DNA of 64,000 nucleotides from Gimesia algae (lineage in GTDB: Bacteria > Planctomycetota > Planctomycetia > Planctomycetales > Planctomycetaceae). Shown here piece by piece: positions 27,193 to 36,010 of the stretch. A model generated the notes under the pieces. The model was not told the origin of the DNA and did not search any database. It was given only the letters and a program-made list of their open reading frames with translations. The DNA is taken from the NCBI RefSeq assembly GCF_007746795.1, contig NZ_CP036343.1:4129357-4193356 (forward strand), written 5' to 3'. Each line of letters begins with the position of its first letter. Position 1 is the stretch's first letter. The position numbers and the translations under genes were made by a program.

Positions 27193-27431
27193 TCTTCATT
27201 TCCATCGTTTCTCAGATTTCTCTGAATGCTCTGATCCGATTGAAACATTGCCTCATCTCCCGGAAATGTGTCTGTCATCTCTCCTATCGGTTCGTCGTCA
27301 TCAAAGATCGAGGTGGCTCCGGCTTGAAAGTCTCGCAATTGGTTTGTCGCGAACGCCCATACCAAAGCAGCAACTGCCGTCCCTCCCAGTAGTAACATGA
27401 ATAACCAAATTGTTGCATGCGTGAGTGTCAT
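27189..27431 (-). CDS. ccoS: cbb3 oxidase maturation protein CcoS
   Basis: An 80-residue protein with one N-terminal membrane helix (about 8-28) followed by AFATNQLRDFQAGATSIFDD, matching the CcoS/FixS pattern of a helix, a W-A-x-x-x-x-Q-F-D-D-like stretch and an acidic patch. CcoS is required for haem and copper insertion into the oxidase. It is the first gene of the operon ccoS-ccoN-ccoO-cytochrome c-ATPase, in which every junction overlaps by 4 bp. The C-terminal 35 residues are acidic and longer than usual. Confidence 0.85.
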   Translation of the reverse strand: MTLTHATIWLFMLLLGGTAVAALVWAFATNQLRDFQAGATSIFDDDEPIGEMTDTFPGDEAMFQSDQSIQRNLRNDGNEE

Positions 27432-28047
27432 CGTTTGTTTGATTCCTTCAATGTATTCCCAATCTCTTGTAGATTGGTTGGTATCTCAAGCACTTTTCCA
27501 GTCAACACAAGCTGCTGCAGTACTGTTAATCTGATAAAAAATTCAAGAGCCACCAAGGCTATGTTTGCATGATCCAGTCCATTCGACCGTCTTTACAGTT
27601 TTTAGGTAACAAACTGAATGATCACAATCAATTAGTCAACGAGTCTTCGTTCAATTTCTCTAAATTCATCTTTTGTCTTCCCGTTAAGTACTACTGATAA
27701 GCTATGTGTATCGGCCATGACATACATCTCAATTCTGGATGCGATTTCCAAACGACATTCTTGATCTCAAAACACTTTTCAATATAACCGTTGGTTATGA
27801 GTAAGTAAACACCGGAGAGATTTTTGAATAGCCAGTTGAGACCTAGGGGATTTCCCTATTGAAGATGGGGCTATTTTCCAGTTTTCGAAGGAGTACGGGT
27901 TCTGTAACGTGATGAATAACAAAGGGCGTATTGCAGAAGCGGTGACGTGAGTGTTTCTAGCACTGGATGGATGAGTTCTGCTTCATTGATTTTTAAAAAC
28001 TATGATTTAATCATATTGTGGTCCAACAAATTTTGGGAGATTTTGAA
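27432..28047. other. Intergenic region between the oxidase operon and the acetolactate decarboxylase gene
   Basis: About 615 bp with no supported gene. It must contain the promoter of the oxidase operon (minus) and that of the decarboxylase gene (plus). The only structured signal I see is the GGGGATTTCCCTATT site at 27846-27860. Confidence 0.5.
27846..27860 (+). promoter_or_regulatory. GGGGAATTnCCTAT-type site upstream of acetolactate decarboxylase
   Basis: Reads GGGGATTTCCCTATT, 187 bp upstream of the gene start at 28048. Three further copies with the same near-palindrome lie at 38417, 39974 and 47062, each 150-190 bp from a gene start. The protein that binds is unknown; the divergent oxidase operon is about 415 bp away and could share the site. 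Confidence 0.5.
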
Positions 28048-28815
28048 ATGAGTCGACTAGCACTTATACTTCTTTTCGGGCTTTTCGTTGCGATGATCGG
28101 TAGTCTCAAAAGTGCGATCGCCGGAGAGGCAAAAAACTCAGGCTTTGTTCAATATGGAAAGATACATGAGGTGATCGGCAAGCAAAAGCATCAAGGCCGT
28201 GTCAGGTTTACTGACCTGACCGCAAGGCTACATTTTTATGGAGTTGCAGCATTGGATTCTCTCGCTGGTGAAGCGACCGTTTTTGATGGAAAAGTCATTC
28301 TCACAAAGGTGAAGTCTGATGGTGCTCTCAGTTCAGAAACACTTTCCCAGAAAACGCAAGCCGCATTACTTGTTGGAGCTTATGTCGAGTCTTGGACTGA
28401 GCATTCCGTTACTAAGACCATTAAGTCTGACGATTTAGATTCACTGATTGAACAGACAGCGAAGAAAATAGGTCTCAATACTAATGAACCTTTTATGTTC
28501 GTCATTCAGGGTGATTTCCAAAATGTCCGTTTTCATGTGATCAACGGGGCTTGTCCGATACGAGCGCGAATGCGAAAAGAGGTTCTCCCTCAGGGAAAGC
28601 GACCTTACGAAGCGGATCTCATGAAAATCACAGGCAAGCTTGTTGGTGTCTTCGCCAAGGATTCTGTGGGTAATATTACACACCCCGCGACAACGACTCA
28701 CGTACACCTACTCTATAAAGATGATCGGAGTGGTGAGATGCGGACTGGGCATGTTGAGCAAGTCACGTTACAATCGGGTACGACTCTGATGCTGCCCGAG
28801 GAAATAGCGAAATAG
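28048..28815 (+). CDS. Exported acetolactate decarboxylase-family protein
   Basis: A 255-residue protein with a signal peptide (MSRLALILLFGLFVAMIGSL, cleavage likely after AIA). The body resembles acetolactate decarboxylase (AlsD/BudA), which makes acetoin: GVAALDSLAGEATVFDGKVI in the N-terminal half and HVHLLYKDDRSGE near the C-terminus, where zinc histidines lie in the family. An export signal is unusual for the catabolic enzyme. The ATG at 28048 follows GGGAGATTTTGAA. The ferritin-like gene follows 81 bp downstream. Confidence 0.75.
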   Translation: MSRLALILLFGLFVAMIGSLKSAIAGEAKNSGFVQYGKIHEVIGKQKHQGRVRFTDLTARLHFYGVAALDSLAGEATVFDGKVILTKVKSDGALSSETLSQKTQAALLVGAYVESWTEHSVTKTIKSDDLDSLIEQTAKKIGLNTNEPFMFVIQGDFQNVRFHVINGACPIRARMRKEVLPQGKRPYEADLMKITGKLVGVFAKDSVGNITHPATTTHVHLLYKDDRSGEMRTGHVEQVTLQSGTTLMLPEEIAK

Positions 28816-28896
28816 AAGGATTGATCGAAGCTCTGTAATGCCTAATCTGTTAGTACGCCGTGTTTGTAGACGTGAACTTTTAAAGGAAAGATGATA

Positions 28897-29310
28897 ATGG
28901 CAAGCGAAGAACTCATTCAGGGGCTGAACCACGCACTCAACCGTGAGGTCTCCACATTCTTGCGGTATATGCTCCAAGGAGCGTCGATCAAAGGGGCCGA
29001 GTGGGAATCCGTACGGCAGATGTATCTGAGCGAAGTGACCGATGAAGTGGGCCACGCCCAGTATTTGGCTGGAAAGATCGTGATGCTCGGGGAGACGCCC
29101 AAGTTGACCCCGGATCTGACTCCTCCTCCCAGCGACGTGCGGACAATGCTCAAACAGGACATTGCCGAGGAACAAGTCGATGTAGCAGGTTACATGAAGC
29201 TGTCGAGTCTTGCGGAGCAGGAAGGCCTCGTTGACTTGAAGATGAAGATGGAAGAACAGGCGGTTGACGAAGCAGGTCACGCGGAAGAAATGAGGAGACT
29301 TCTCGGCTAA
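28897..29310 (+). CDS. Ferritin-like diiron protein (bacterioferritin/Dps-type)
   Basis: A 138-residue four-helix protein. Helix 1 carries HALNREVSTFLRYMLQ (bridging Glu), helix 2 has LSEVTDEVGHAQYLAGKI, helix 3 has DIAEEQVDVAGYMKLSSLAE and helix 4 ends EQAVDEAGHAEEMRRLL; the two E-x-x-H pairs and partner glutamates form a diiron site. Likely role is iron storage or ferroxidase/peroxide protection. MASEEL at 28897 (AAAGGA ten bases upstream) is preferred over the ATG two codons earlier. Confidence 0.87.
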   Translation: MASEELIQGLNHALNREVSTFLRYMLQGASIKGAEWESVRQMYLSEVTDEVGHAQYLAGKIVMLGETPKLTPDLTPPPSDVRTMLKQDIAEEQVDVAGYMKLSSLAEQEGLVDLKMKMEEQAVDEAGHAEEMRRLLG

Positions 29311-29639
29311 GGATTGATTAATCCTAACTCATCTGCTTTCCATATCGAACGACGACTCTCAATTGGATCAGCCCACATGATGAATGGAGTACTGGTTGCT
29401 GTGCTCATGGCCTTCGGCCGTGCATCTACTGAATCATACAGCAAACTAGTAGTACAACCCAATTGTAACGAAACAGTTCGTTCATGGAAATGGATTTGGA
29501 AAGTCAAGTACGACGTGATAATGAATACAAGCAGCGAACTGGGTATAATAGAATTGTGAATACCATGATGGGACGCAAGCAGCCGTAGAAATGATCAAGA
29601 CTCTTACCCATCCAATCGTGTTTCTGAAAGGAGCCTGTA
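29311..29639. other. Intergenic region
   Basis: About 330 bp between the ferritin-like and DsrE genes. Short open frames are present on both strands, but none has a ribosome site or family resemblance. I see nothing else in it. Confidence 0.4.
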
Positions 29640-29993
29640 ATGGCAAAGTTTCTGTTCATTCTCAATGATCCACCGTATGGCAGCGAGCACTCCTATAACG
29701 ATCTGCGGCTTGCTGGTAGCCTTGCACGACACGAAGGTAACCAGGTTAAAGTCTTTCTAATCAGCGATGCTGCGGTGTGTGCAAAGCATGGCCAGAAAGT
29801 TCCCCAAGGCTATTACAACCTGGAGGTCATGCTACACCGGGTCCTGAGCCATCAAGGGGAAATCGGCGTTTGCGGTTCTTGTATGGAAGCACGAGGCATA
29901 GCCGATGACGAGCTCGTTGATGGGTGCCAGCGCAGCGACATGGATCAACTTACCGACTGGACTTTATGGTCCGATAAGGTGCTTGTCTTCTGA
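29640..29993 (+). CDS. DsrE-family protein
   Basis: A 117-residue protein with the DsrE/DsrF Rossmann-like fold pattern: KFLFILNDPPYGSEHSYNDL at the start, VKVFLISDAAVCAKHGQKVP in the middle and GEIGVCGSCMEARGI with two cysteines near residue 81, one probably the persulfide-carrying residue. Family members relay sulfur or act in stress responses. The ATG is preceded by AAAGGAGCCTGTA. Likely part of the plus-strand stress run but separated by more than 300 bp from the ferritin-like gene. Confidence 0.85.
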   Translation: MAKFLFILNDPPYGSEHSYNDLRLAGSLARHEGNQVKVFLISDAAVCAKHGQKVPQGYYNLEVMLHRVLSHQGEIGVCGSCMEARGIADDELVDGCQRSDMDQLTDWTLWSDKVLVF

Positions 29994-30073
29994 GTGATCA
30001 AGTTGAACTTCGTAACAATCTAACAGTCCCAGGTACGGATGCCTACTGTAAGTTTTTGGAAGGAGAATCTCAA

Positions 30074-30526
30074 ATGCCATCCAAACAGGTCAAAGATATC
30101 TTAGACCACATTCGAGCCATACATTCCCAGCTTAACCAAGTGTGCAAACAACTCGGTGAACAAGAGCCCGATTCGCGTCTGCAACTACTCCTAAGATATC
30201 TAGGGCGACATGAGGAAAATTTTAGCAAGGCTCTGAATCGTTATGAAAAAGACGCGATAGGGAAAGGCGTGCTCGAAACTTGGCTTCAATTCTCCTCAGA
30301 TGAAATCATAGACGAAGCGTTTCAAGAGGTGGATTTACACATGGGAATGACTCCAGAAGAGATTATTCGAAATGTATTGTTGCTGGACACAAAACTCGTG
30401 AAGTTGTACCGAGACCTTGCGATTTCCGCCCCAGTCCCGCGCGTACAGGAACTCTTCGCTGATTTGATACAGCTGGAAGAAGGTAAGGAACACCAATATG
30501 TTCGGATTCTGCAGGAATGGGAATAA
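30074..30526 (+). CDS. Helical protein, ferritin-like fold suspected
   Basis: A 150-residue, almost entirely helical protein without cysteine clusters: VKDILDHIRAIHSQLNQVCK, LRYLGRHEENFSKALNRYEK, and a C-terminal helix ELFADLIQLEEGKEHQYVRI. Glu/His placements in helices 2 and 4 resemble ferritin-like or rubrerythrin-type bundles, but a complete metal site cannot be shown by eye. MPSKQ at 30074 is chosen because GGAAGGAGAATCTCAA precedes it. It lies between DsrE and PAC2 genes on the same strand. Confidence 0.7.
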   Translation: MPSKQVKDILDHIRAIHSQLNQVCKQLGEQEPDSRLQLLLRYLGRHEENFSKALNRYEKDAIGKGVLETWLQFSSDEIIDEAFQEVDLHMGMTPEEIIRNVLLLDTKLVKLYRDLAISAPVPRVQELFADLIQLEEGKEHQYVRILQEWE

Positions 30527-30847
30527 AGGGCCTGGCCGGAACGAACGCTCATTGTGAATTGTTATCATCCTGTTTGATACGTTGTTCTACCATCAGGTTA
30601 ACCCTTATGTTTTTTAAATCCTCTAAGGAAAAGTATTGAGGTCCCTCTTTCTGGTGAGACGATCTGAACTTTTAACGTCTCGTTTCTTTGCTCTTTTATA
30701 TTTTAGAAGTGACAAAATTCAGTCTAACAGTATTATCAATGTGCAGGAAGATGATCGATGAAGATTGTGGCATTGTTTTTTCTGGTTGCACAAGGAAATG
30801 GCAAAGAATACTAAAAGGTCAACAAAACAATTCTGGAGGTATGCAGG

Positions 30848-31780
30848 ATGACGGACGAAATAAAAAATTTGTCAGCTCCCTGGTTAATCGCTGCCTGGCC
30901 GGGAATGGGGAATGTCGGTTTGACAGCCGGTTATTACCTGATGGCAAAGTTGGGAATGGACCTGTTTGCAGAGTATTCTCCTCCGGAACTGTTTGATGTC
31001 GATTATGTAGAAGTTGAGCACGGCTTGATTCGAACGGGGATGCGACCACGCAGCCGTTTTTTTCTCTGGAGAGATCCTGAAGAACAACATGATCTCGTGG
31101 TCTTAATCGGAGAAGCACAACCTCAGCTTGGAAAGTATACATACTGTCAAAAGTTAATTGCTTATGCTCAAGATCTCGGAATTGAATGCGTTTATACATT
31201 TGCCGCGATGGCGACGGCCATGCATCCCGAGCATGAATCCCGCGTATTTGGAGCAGTGACCGATGAAACGAGTCTGAGAGAATTAAAGCAATTGGATTTG
31301 AACATTCTTGAAGAGGGGAACATCAGTGGTTTAAATGGGATTCTTCTAGGAGCGGCCGCTGAAAAGAATCTAAAAGGAACCTGTCTATTGGGAGAAATGC
31401 CTCATATCTTTTCTCAGTTACCGTTTCCCAAGGCATCTCTGGCGGTACTTGAAGCTTTCAAATCTATCTCCGGGATTGAGGTCGATACGACAAAACTCTC
31501 CGAACAGGGGAAAGAAATGGAGCAGAAGTTGGGAGAATTGTTGTCTCATGTGGAAAATTCAATGGGACGACAGCAGGAAACATACGAAGAAGCTTATCTG
31601 CCTGAGCCAATAGAAGAGCCAAAACTGACACCGGAAGAAGAACAAAACATTGAGGAATTATTTGAGCAAGCGATCCAGGATCGTTCAAAAGCATATGAGT
31701 TAAAACAGGAACTTGATCGCTTGAATTTGTTCAAAGAATATGAAGATCGATTTCTGGATTTGTTCAAAAATAACAAATGA
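30848..31780 (+). CDS. PAC2-family protein
   Basis: A 310-residue protein of the PAC2 family (proteasome-assembling chaperone 2-like): LIAAWPGMGNVGLTAGYYLM at the start, VVLIGEAQPQLGKYTYCQKL in the middle, then FAAMATAMHPEHESRVFGA and GNISGLNGILLGAAAEKNLK. The C-terminal 80 residues form a charged coiled coil (LTPEEEQNIEELFEQAIQDR). PAC2 proteins are common in archaea and actinobacteria; their bacterial role is uncertain. A GGAGG site precedes the ATG. Its stop is about 56 bp from the archaeal-type AdoMet synthetase. Confidence 0.87.
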   Translation: MTDEIKNLSAPWLIAAWPGMGNVGLTAGYYLMAKLGMDLFAEYSPPELFDVDYVEVEHGLIRTGMRPRSRFFLWRDPEEQHDLVVLIGEAQPQLGKYTYCQKLIAYAQDLGIECVYTFAAMATAMHPEHESRVFGAVTDETSLRELKQLDLNILEEGNISGLNGILLGAAAEKNLKGTCLLGEMPHIFSQLPFPKASLAVLEAFKSISGIEVDTTKLSEQGKEMEQKLGELLSHVENSMGRQQETYEEAYLPEPIEEPKLTPEEEQNIEELFEQAIQDRSKAYELKQELDRLNLFKEYEDRFLDLFKNNK

Positions 31781-31836
31781 AGCTCTGCTACAAAGCAGTC
31801 CACATATGTGTCCATAATTAAGAAGTGAGTGTTCTT

Positions 31837-33042
31837 ATGCAAAACTTTCAGTTGGAACTTATGGGAAATGTGGCTACATCAGAGCGACGGACCGAATTTG
31901 TTGAACGAAAAGGAATTGGACATCCAGATACGATTTGTGACGGCATTGCGGAATCGGTTTCGATTGCCTTATGTGAGACCTATCTTGAGCGAGCCGGTCG
32001 TGTGCTGCATCATAATATTGATAAGGGACTACTTGTCGCCGGACAAACGACTCCCGCTCTCGGTGGAGGAGTTGTTCAAGTTCCCATGCGTCTTGTAATC
32101 GGTGACCGCGCTACAGCAGAATGGGACGGTTACCGAATTTCGACTGAAGATATTGCCATCAATAGTGCGCGGGAGTGGATTAAAGAGAATTTGCGTTTGA
32201 TTGATCCCGACAGGCATCTAGTCTTTCAAAATGAGCTGAAGGCCGGTTCACCAGAGCTGACAGATATATTTTCTCGAAAAAAACTTACTGCCAATGACAC
32301 CTCTGCAGCCGTCGGTTATGCGCCCCTTTCTGAAACGGAACAATTAATTCTAGCTACCGAGCGGCGGATCAATTCAGACGAATTCAAGAAGAAATTTTCG
32401 GAAGCGGGAGAAGATGTCAAAGTCATGGGAATTCGCCGTGATCGAAGTTTGCATTTGACAGTGGCAGTAGCAATGGTTGATCGCTATATCAAAGACGTCC
32501 AGCAATATTTCGACCGAAAGCAGGAAATGCGGCAGGAACTGATTCAATTTCTGGAACCTCAACTCAAGACTCTCGACAGAGTTCAGGTTGAGTTGAATAC
32601 GCTCGATGATCCTGAACGGGGGTTGGGGGGCATGTATCTGACAGTCCTAGGAACCTCTGCGGAAGGTGCAGATGGAGGTCAGGTAGGACGCGGGAATCGA
32701 GTCAATGGGTTAATTACCTTGAATCGTCCGATGAGTACAGAAGCGGCGGCTGGCAAGAATCCGGTCAGTCACGTCGGAAAAATCTATAATGTTTTGAGTC
32801 ACCATCTCGCGGATAAAATTCATGCATCTATTGAACCAGTGAAAGAAGTATGCGTCTGGTTATGTAGTCAGATCGGACGTGAGATCAACGATCCCTGGAT
32901 GATGAGTATTGAAGTCGTTTTGAGTGATAATATCAGCCTTCAGGATGTAGAGACAGCTCTACATGCAATCGTCCAACAGGAACTGGCTGGAATTGATGAT
33001 TTTGTCGTCCGATTGTCACGCGGAGAATTCAGCGTTTATTAG
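31837..33042 (+). CDS. Archaeal-type S-adenosylmethionine synthetase
   Basis: A protein of about 401 residues that joins methionine and ATP to make AdoMet. It matches the archaeal MAT family rather than bacterial MetK: ERKGIGHPDTICDGIAES near the start, ALGGGVVQVPMRLVIGDRAT, and GTSAEGADGGQVGRGN followed by GLITLNRPMSTEAAAGKNPV. All of these blocks are intact. ATG at 31837 is preferred over GTG at 31825. Together with PAC2 it forms a two-gene block of archaeal character. Whether a bacterial metK also exists in the genome cannot be seen here. Convergent with a disrupted BON gene. Confidence 0.9.
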   Translation: MQNFQLELMGNVATSERRTEFVERKGIGHPDTICDGIAESVSIALCETYLERAGRVLHHNIDKGLLVAGQTTPALGGGVVQVPMRLVIGDRATAEWDGYRISTEDIAINSAREWIKENLRLIDPDRHLVFQNELKAGSPELTDIFSRKKLTANDTSAAVGYAPLSETEQLILATERRINSDEFKKKFSEAGEDVKVMGIRRDRSLHLTVAVAMVDRYIKDVQQYFDRKQEMRQELIQFLEPQLKTLDRVQVELNTLDDPERGLGGMYLTVLGTSAEGADGGQVGRGNRVNGLITLNRPMSTEAAAGKNPVSHVGKIYNVLSHHLADKIHASIEPVKEVCVWLCSQIGREINDPWMMSIEVVLSDNISLQDVETALHAIVQQELAGIDDFVVRLSRGEFSVY

Positions 33043-33053
33043 AGGTATCGTTA
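33029..33053 (-). pseudogene. Predicted 3' end of the two-BON gene, left of the IS5 element
   Basis: After removal of the IS5 element with one copy of its TA target, the minus strand reads on from GIGI into NDTSNKR and a TGA at 33029-33031. This would place the original stop 14 bp inside the end of the convergent AdoMet synthetase gene. The remaining parts of the gene are at 33996-34317 and 38128-38268. Confidence 0.5.
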
Positions 33054-33065
33054 CTAGAAGGCATC

Positions 33066-33467
33066 TCAAAACCTTTTTAATAGTGTAAATAAACATCCAA
33101 GAATTACAAAACTTTCGTAGAGGTAATCGTGGTATTCCCAGCGTGTGACAATCCGGCGGTAGTTATGCAGCCAGGCAATGCTGCGTTCTACGATCCAACG
33201 TCGTTTGAAACGTGGGAGCTTTCGACCGTCTTGCGTCTTCGGTTTGACTCTCGACTTTCGATGCGGGCAGATCAGATCGATCTTTTTTTCCATCAGCCGT
33301 TTGCGCAGTGGGTCCGAATCGGCGGCTTTGTCATAAACCAGTCGTTCGGGTTGTCGATTTTGCAATGTGTTTTTTGCAAGAAGTTGCTCGATCAGCTTGA
33401 CTTCGCTGCGACTGGCCGATTCTGTGTCGATCGCCACAGGTGTCCCGTGACGATCGACGAAAATCAT
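33066..33467 (-). CDS. IS5-family transposase, second frame (DDE part)
   Basis: The C-terminal 133 residues of the transposase: MIFVDRHGTPVAIDTESASR, then LVYDKAADSDPLRKRL with the second catalytic Asp and FKRRWIVERSIAWLHNYRRI with the catalytic Glu. The sequence just before the ATG, read in this frame, gives TRRGKGTKVMIFVD, so translation probably enters by frameshifting from the first frame rather than at this ATG. Confidence 0.82.
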   Translation of the reverse strand: MIFVDRHGTPVAIDTESASRSEVKLIEQLLAKNTLQNRQPERLVYDKAADSDPLRKRLMEKKIDLICPHRKSRVKPKTQDGRKLPRFKRRWIVERSIAWLHNYRRIVTRWEYHDYLYESFVILGCLFTLLKRF

Positions 33468-33910
33468 GACCTTTGTGCCTTTGCCACGACGAGTCGGGCC
33501 AACTCTTCTACCCCTTTTTTTGCCGAGGCAAACGTGCCATCTTTAAAGGTTTCTGAGAAATCAATCTGGCCGGCTTCATCCATTCGTTCCAGAATGATTT
33601 GCCAGGCAGACAAAAGTCGCCCTTCGATTGTCCATTGCTGGAACCGTCGATGGCAGGTGGCTTTAGAGGGATATTCTTTTGGTAAATCTTTCCATCGCGC
33701 TCCTGTCACCAGAATCCAGAGAATGCCTTCCAGGCAATCTCGTGGGTGGGCCTTGGGACGTCCTCCCTTTTTGGAGGGGGGAGTCCAGGGAAACAGTTTT
33801 GCAACTAAAGACCATTGGTTATCGGTCAAAATGACCGGGCGTTCCGTCCTGGACGCTGCTTTTGTGGAAACCCGTTTTCGTTTGGGCCACCAGACCAGCG
33901 TCATATACAT
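33464..33910 (-). CDS. IS5-family transposase, first frame
   Basis: The N-terminal part (about 148 residues from the ATG that follows AAAGGAGAATTACTC): LTDNQWSLVAKLFPWTPPSK, GRPKAHPRDCLEGILWILVT, WKDLPKEYPSKATCHRRFQQ and the first catalytic Asp region. It overlaps the second frame by ATGA. This two-frame layout is normal for IS427-group elements and does not by itself indicate decay. Confidence 0.82.
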   Translation of the reverse strand: MYMTLVWWPKRKRVSTKAASRTERPVILTDNQWSLVAKLFPWTPPSKKGGRPKAHPRDCLEGILWILVTGARWKDLPKEYPSKATCHRRFQQWTIEGRLLSAWQIILERMDEAGQIDFSETFKDGTFASAKKGVEELARLVVAKAQRS

Positions 33911-33995
33911 GAGTAATTCTCCTTTCAGGAGAACTTCACATGCAAACGTCACGCCAAACAGTTCACTTTTTTTGACGTTATGAGACAGCTTCTAG

Positions 33996-34317
33996 TAATT
34001 CCGATCACACCCGGCACACTTTCTATCAGTTCTGTAGCGATATGTTTATGTTTACATGCCTTCACCGTACCAGTCAGCGTGATCCATCCGGACTTTGCTA
34101 TAATATTGATGTCCGAAGATTCGACTTCGGGTGACCATATTAATACCGTATTCACATTTGAACGGAGCTCATTGTCAGGCACCAGTGTTGGATGAAATAC
34201 CTGCAGCTCATTCTCTACTGCAACGACATCATCAATCATGCGTACGTCCGCCTCAGCAGAATAATAATCTGCATGAGTCGGAACCTCCCCGCTCAGATTG
34301 ACGACACCATTATTAAC
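33996..34317 (-). pseudogene. Two-BON-domain protein, central and C-terminal fragment
   Basis: The minus strand encodes NNGVVNLSGEVPTHADYYSA, VRMIDDVVAVENELQV (end of a first BON domain) and a second BON domain: NVNTVLIWSPEVESSDINII, GWITLTGTVKACKHKHIATE, SVPGVIGI. It begins exactly where a GTTAAT repeat joins it to the N-terminal fragment at 38128-38268. The IS5 element cuts it at GIGI. Without the insertions the protein would be about 158 residues, OsmY-like in layout but with no signal peptide. Confidence 0.75.
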
Positions 34318-34422
34318 CCGCATTTCCCAGATGACTTCCTACACTTTGGCACGTAATTTGCGCCACACCCCTACAAAACAAGGTTATTCTACCAATTCAT
34401 GCCATGCTGACAGGGGTACTCG

Positions 34423-35806
34423 ATGGGTGACAGCCAAAACCAGGATTTACGGGTCAGTTTTGACAGCCGATTGAAGCTGAAGTTCTGCGGCAGTCAGGTC
34501 ACCACCGATGCGGGACTGTTGGCCTACCGGGAACTGGATGAAGCGCTCGGTCTGACGGAAATGGGCGGAGATGTGCTGAGCGATTCACGCCAGGGCCGCA
34601 ACAAGCAGCACCAACTTGTGCCGCTGTTGCGTCAGTCGATCTACAGCCGACTGGCAGGCTACGAAGATGTCAATGACGCCGAGCGGTTGTGCGTGGACCC
34701 GGCACTATGTCACGTGGTTGGTGGAAGGGCGACATTGCCGGAGAAGCAAGCGGCTTCGAGCAGCGAGGTGGGCCGCTTCGAGACGCAGATGCTCAGCACG
34801 AAGCGCAATCTCACGGCGCTGATGAAGCTCTCCGGACGCTGGATCGATAACGTCCACCGGCGGCAACCGCTCAAAGAACTCATCCTGGATCTGGACAGCC
34901 CCGTCAGTGAGACCTACGGCCGGCAACAGGGCGCGGCCTACAACGGCCACTTTGCATGCTTCTGTTACCATCCGCTGTTTCTGTTCAACCAGTATGGTGA
35001 TCTGGAGTACGCGATGCGGCGGCGTGGCAACAAGGCCAGCGCGAAATACTGGCGGAAGGTGCTGCTGCCGGTGATCGAACGGTATCGGCATTTGGACATT
35101 CCGAAGTTCTTCCGTGGCGATGCGGCGTTCGCCATTCCAGCGCTGTATCGTGTGCTGGAGAAAGCAGGCTATCGTTACGTCGTTCGCCTCAAAGCCAACG
35201 CCGTATTGGAGCGGGAAATCTCGCATTTGCTCACCCGTCCGGTCGGACGACCTTCCCACAAGCCCCAGGTCTTCTTCCATCGCTTCCAATATCAAGCAAA
35301 ATCATGGCAGCGATCGCGTCGCGTGGTGGCCAAAGTTGAGTGGCACGCAGGCGAACTGTTCCCGCGCGTCGGCTTCATCGTGACCAACTTGAACCGACAC
35401 TCGAAGAATGTCGTGAAGTTCTACAACGGTCGCGGTACGGCCGAGCAGTGGATTAAGGAAGGAAAGAACGCCGTCAGATGGACGAAGCTCTCCTGCCATA
35501 CATTCAAAGACAATCAGGCGCGGCTGCAACTGTTCTCCTAAGCTTATAACCTCGGCAACTTCCTGCGGCAACTTCCTGCGGCGACTGGCGTTGTCCAAGC
35601 CTATACAGAACTGGTCGCTGACGATGCTGCGGGAGAACCCGATCAAGGTTGGGGCCAAGGTAACCCGGCATGCCAAGTACGTATTCTTTCAACTGGTCGA
35701 AGTGGCTGTGCCACGGAGATTGTTCGCCGCGATTCTTGATCGGATTGCACGACTGGCAATTCCGCCTCCGGTAACGCATGACGTGAAGCGGAAGTATATC
35801 AAATAG
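34423..35806 (+). pseudogene. IS1380-family transposase, inactivated
   Basis: The frame from ATG 34423 reads FDSRLKLKFCGSQVTTDAGL, ELILDLDSPVSETYGRQQGA (catalytic Asp region), IPKFFRGDAAFAIPALYRVL (second Asp) and YNGRGTAEQWIKEGKNAVRW (catalytic Glu), all IS1380 features. It stops at a TAA (35539-35541) where the family continues with F-A-L-A-Y-N-L. A 13-bp tandem duplication then shifts the frame. The rest (LSKPIQNWSLTMLRENPIKV to AVPRRLFAAILDRIARL) is intact in another frame up to 35806. Two independent lesions make it dead. Confidence 0.85.
35556..35581 (+). repeat. 13-bp tandem duplication in the IS1380 transposase
   Basis: CAACTTCCTGCGG occurs twice in direct succession. Deleting one copy restores N-F-L-R-R-L-A-L-S-K-P in frame, so the duplication is the frameshifting lesion. 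Confidence 0.9.
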
Positions 35807-36010
35807 CGAAAAACGGGGTTCCTCACAGAGAATGTCTGCGCAGAAACCGTGTTGACTACTGAAAAATGATTCGCTCGGGCAGCAATTTCCGGATCTCAAC
35901 AACAGAGGCACAACAAGAGTGGCGAAAAATCACTTTGTTTTAGACACGGGGGACCGCAGTGGTTACAATCAAAGAACGTCCATGCCTGGAGTGGTTTCAG
36001 GCTGATCTAT

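Larger units (their letters stand above)
33054..33995 (-). mobile_element. IS5-family insertion sequence, about 942 bp
   Basis: Ends are CTAGAAGGCATCTCAAAAC on the left and, in reverse complement, CTAGAAGCTGTCTCATAAC on the right: imperfect inverted repeats. A TA flanks each side (33052-33053 and 33996-33997), as expected for IS5/IS427-type insertion. It carries a two-frame transposase. It is inserted near the 3' end of a BON gene; joining the flanks restores a short in-frame tail. Confidence 0.8.
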
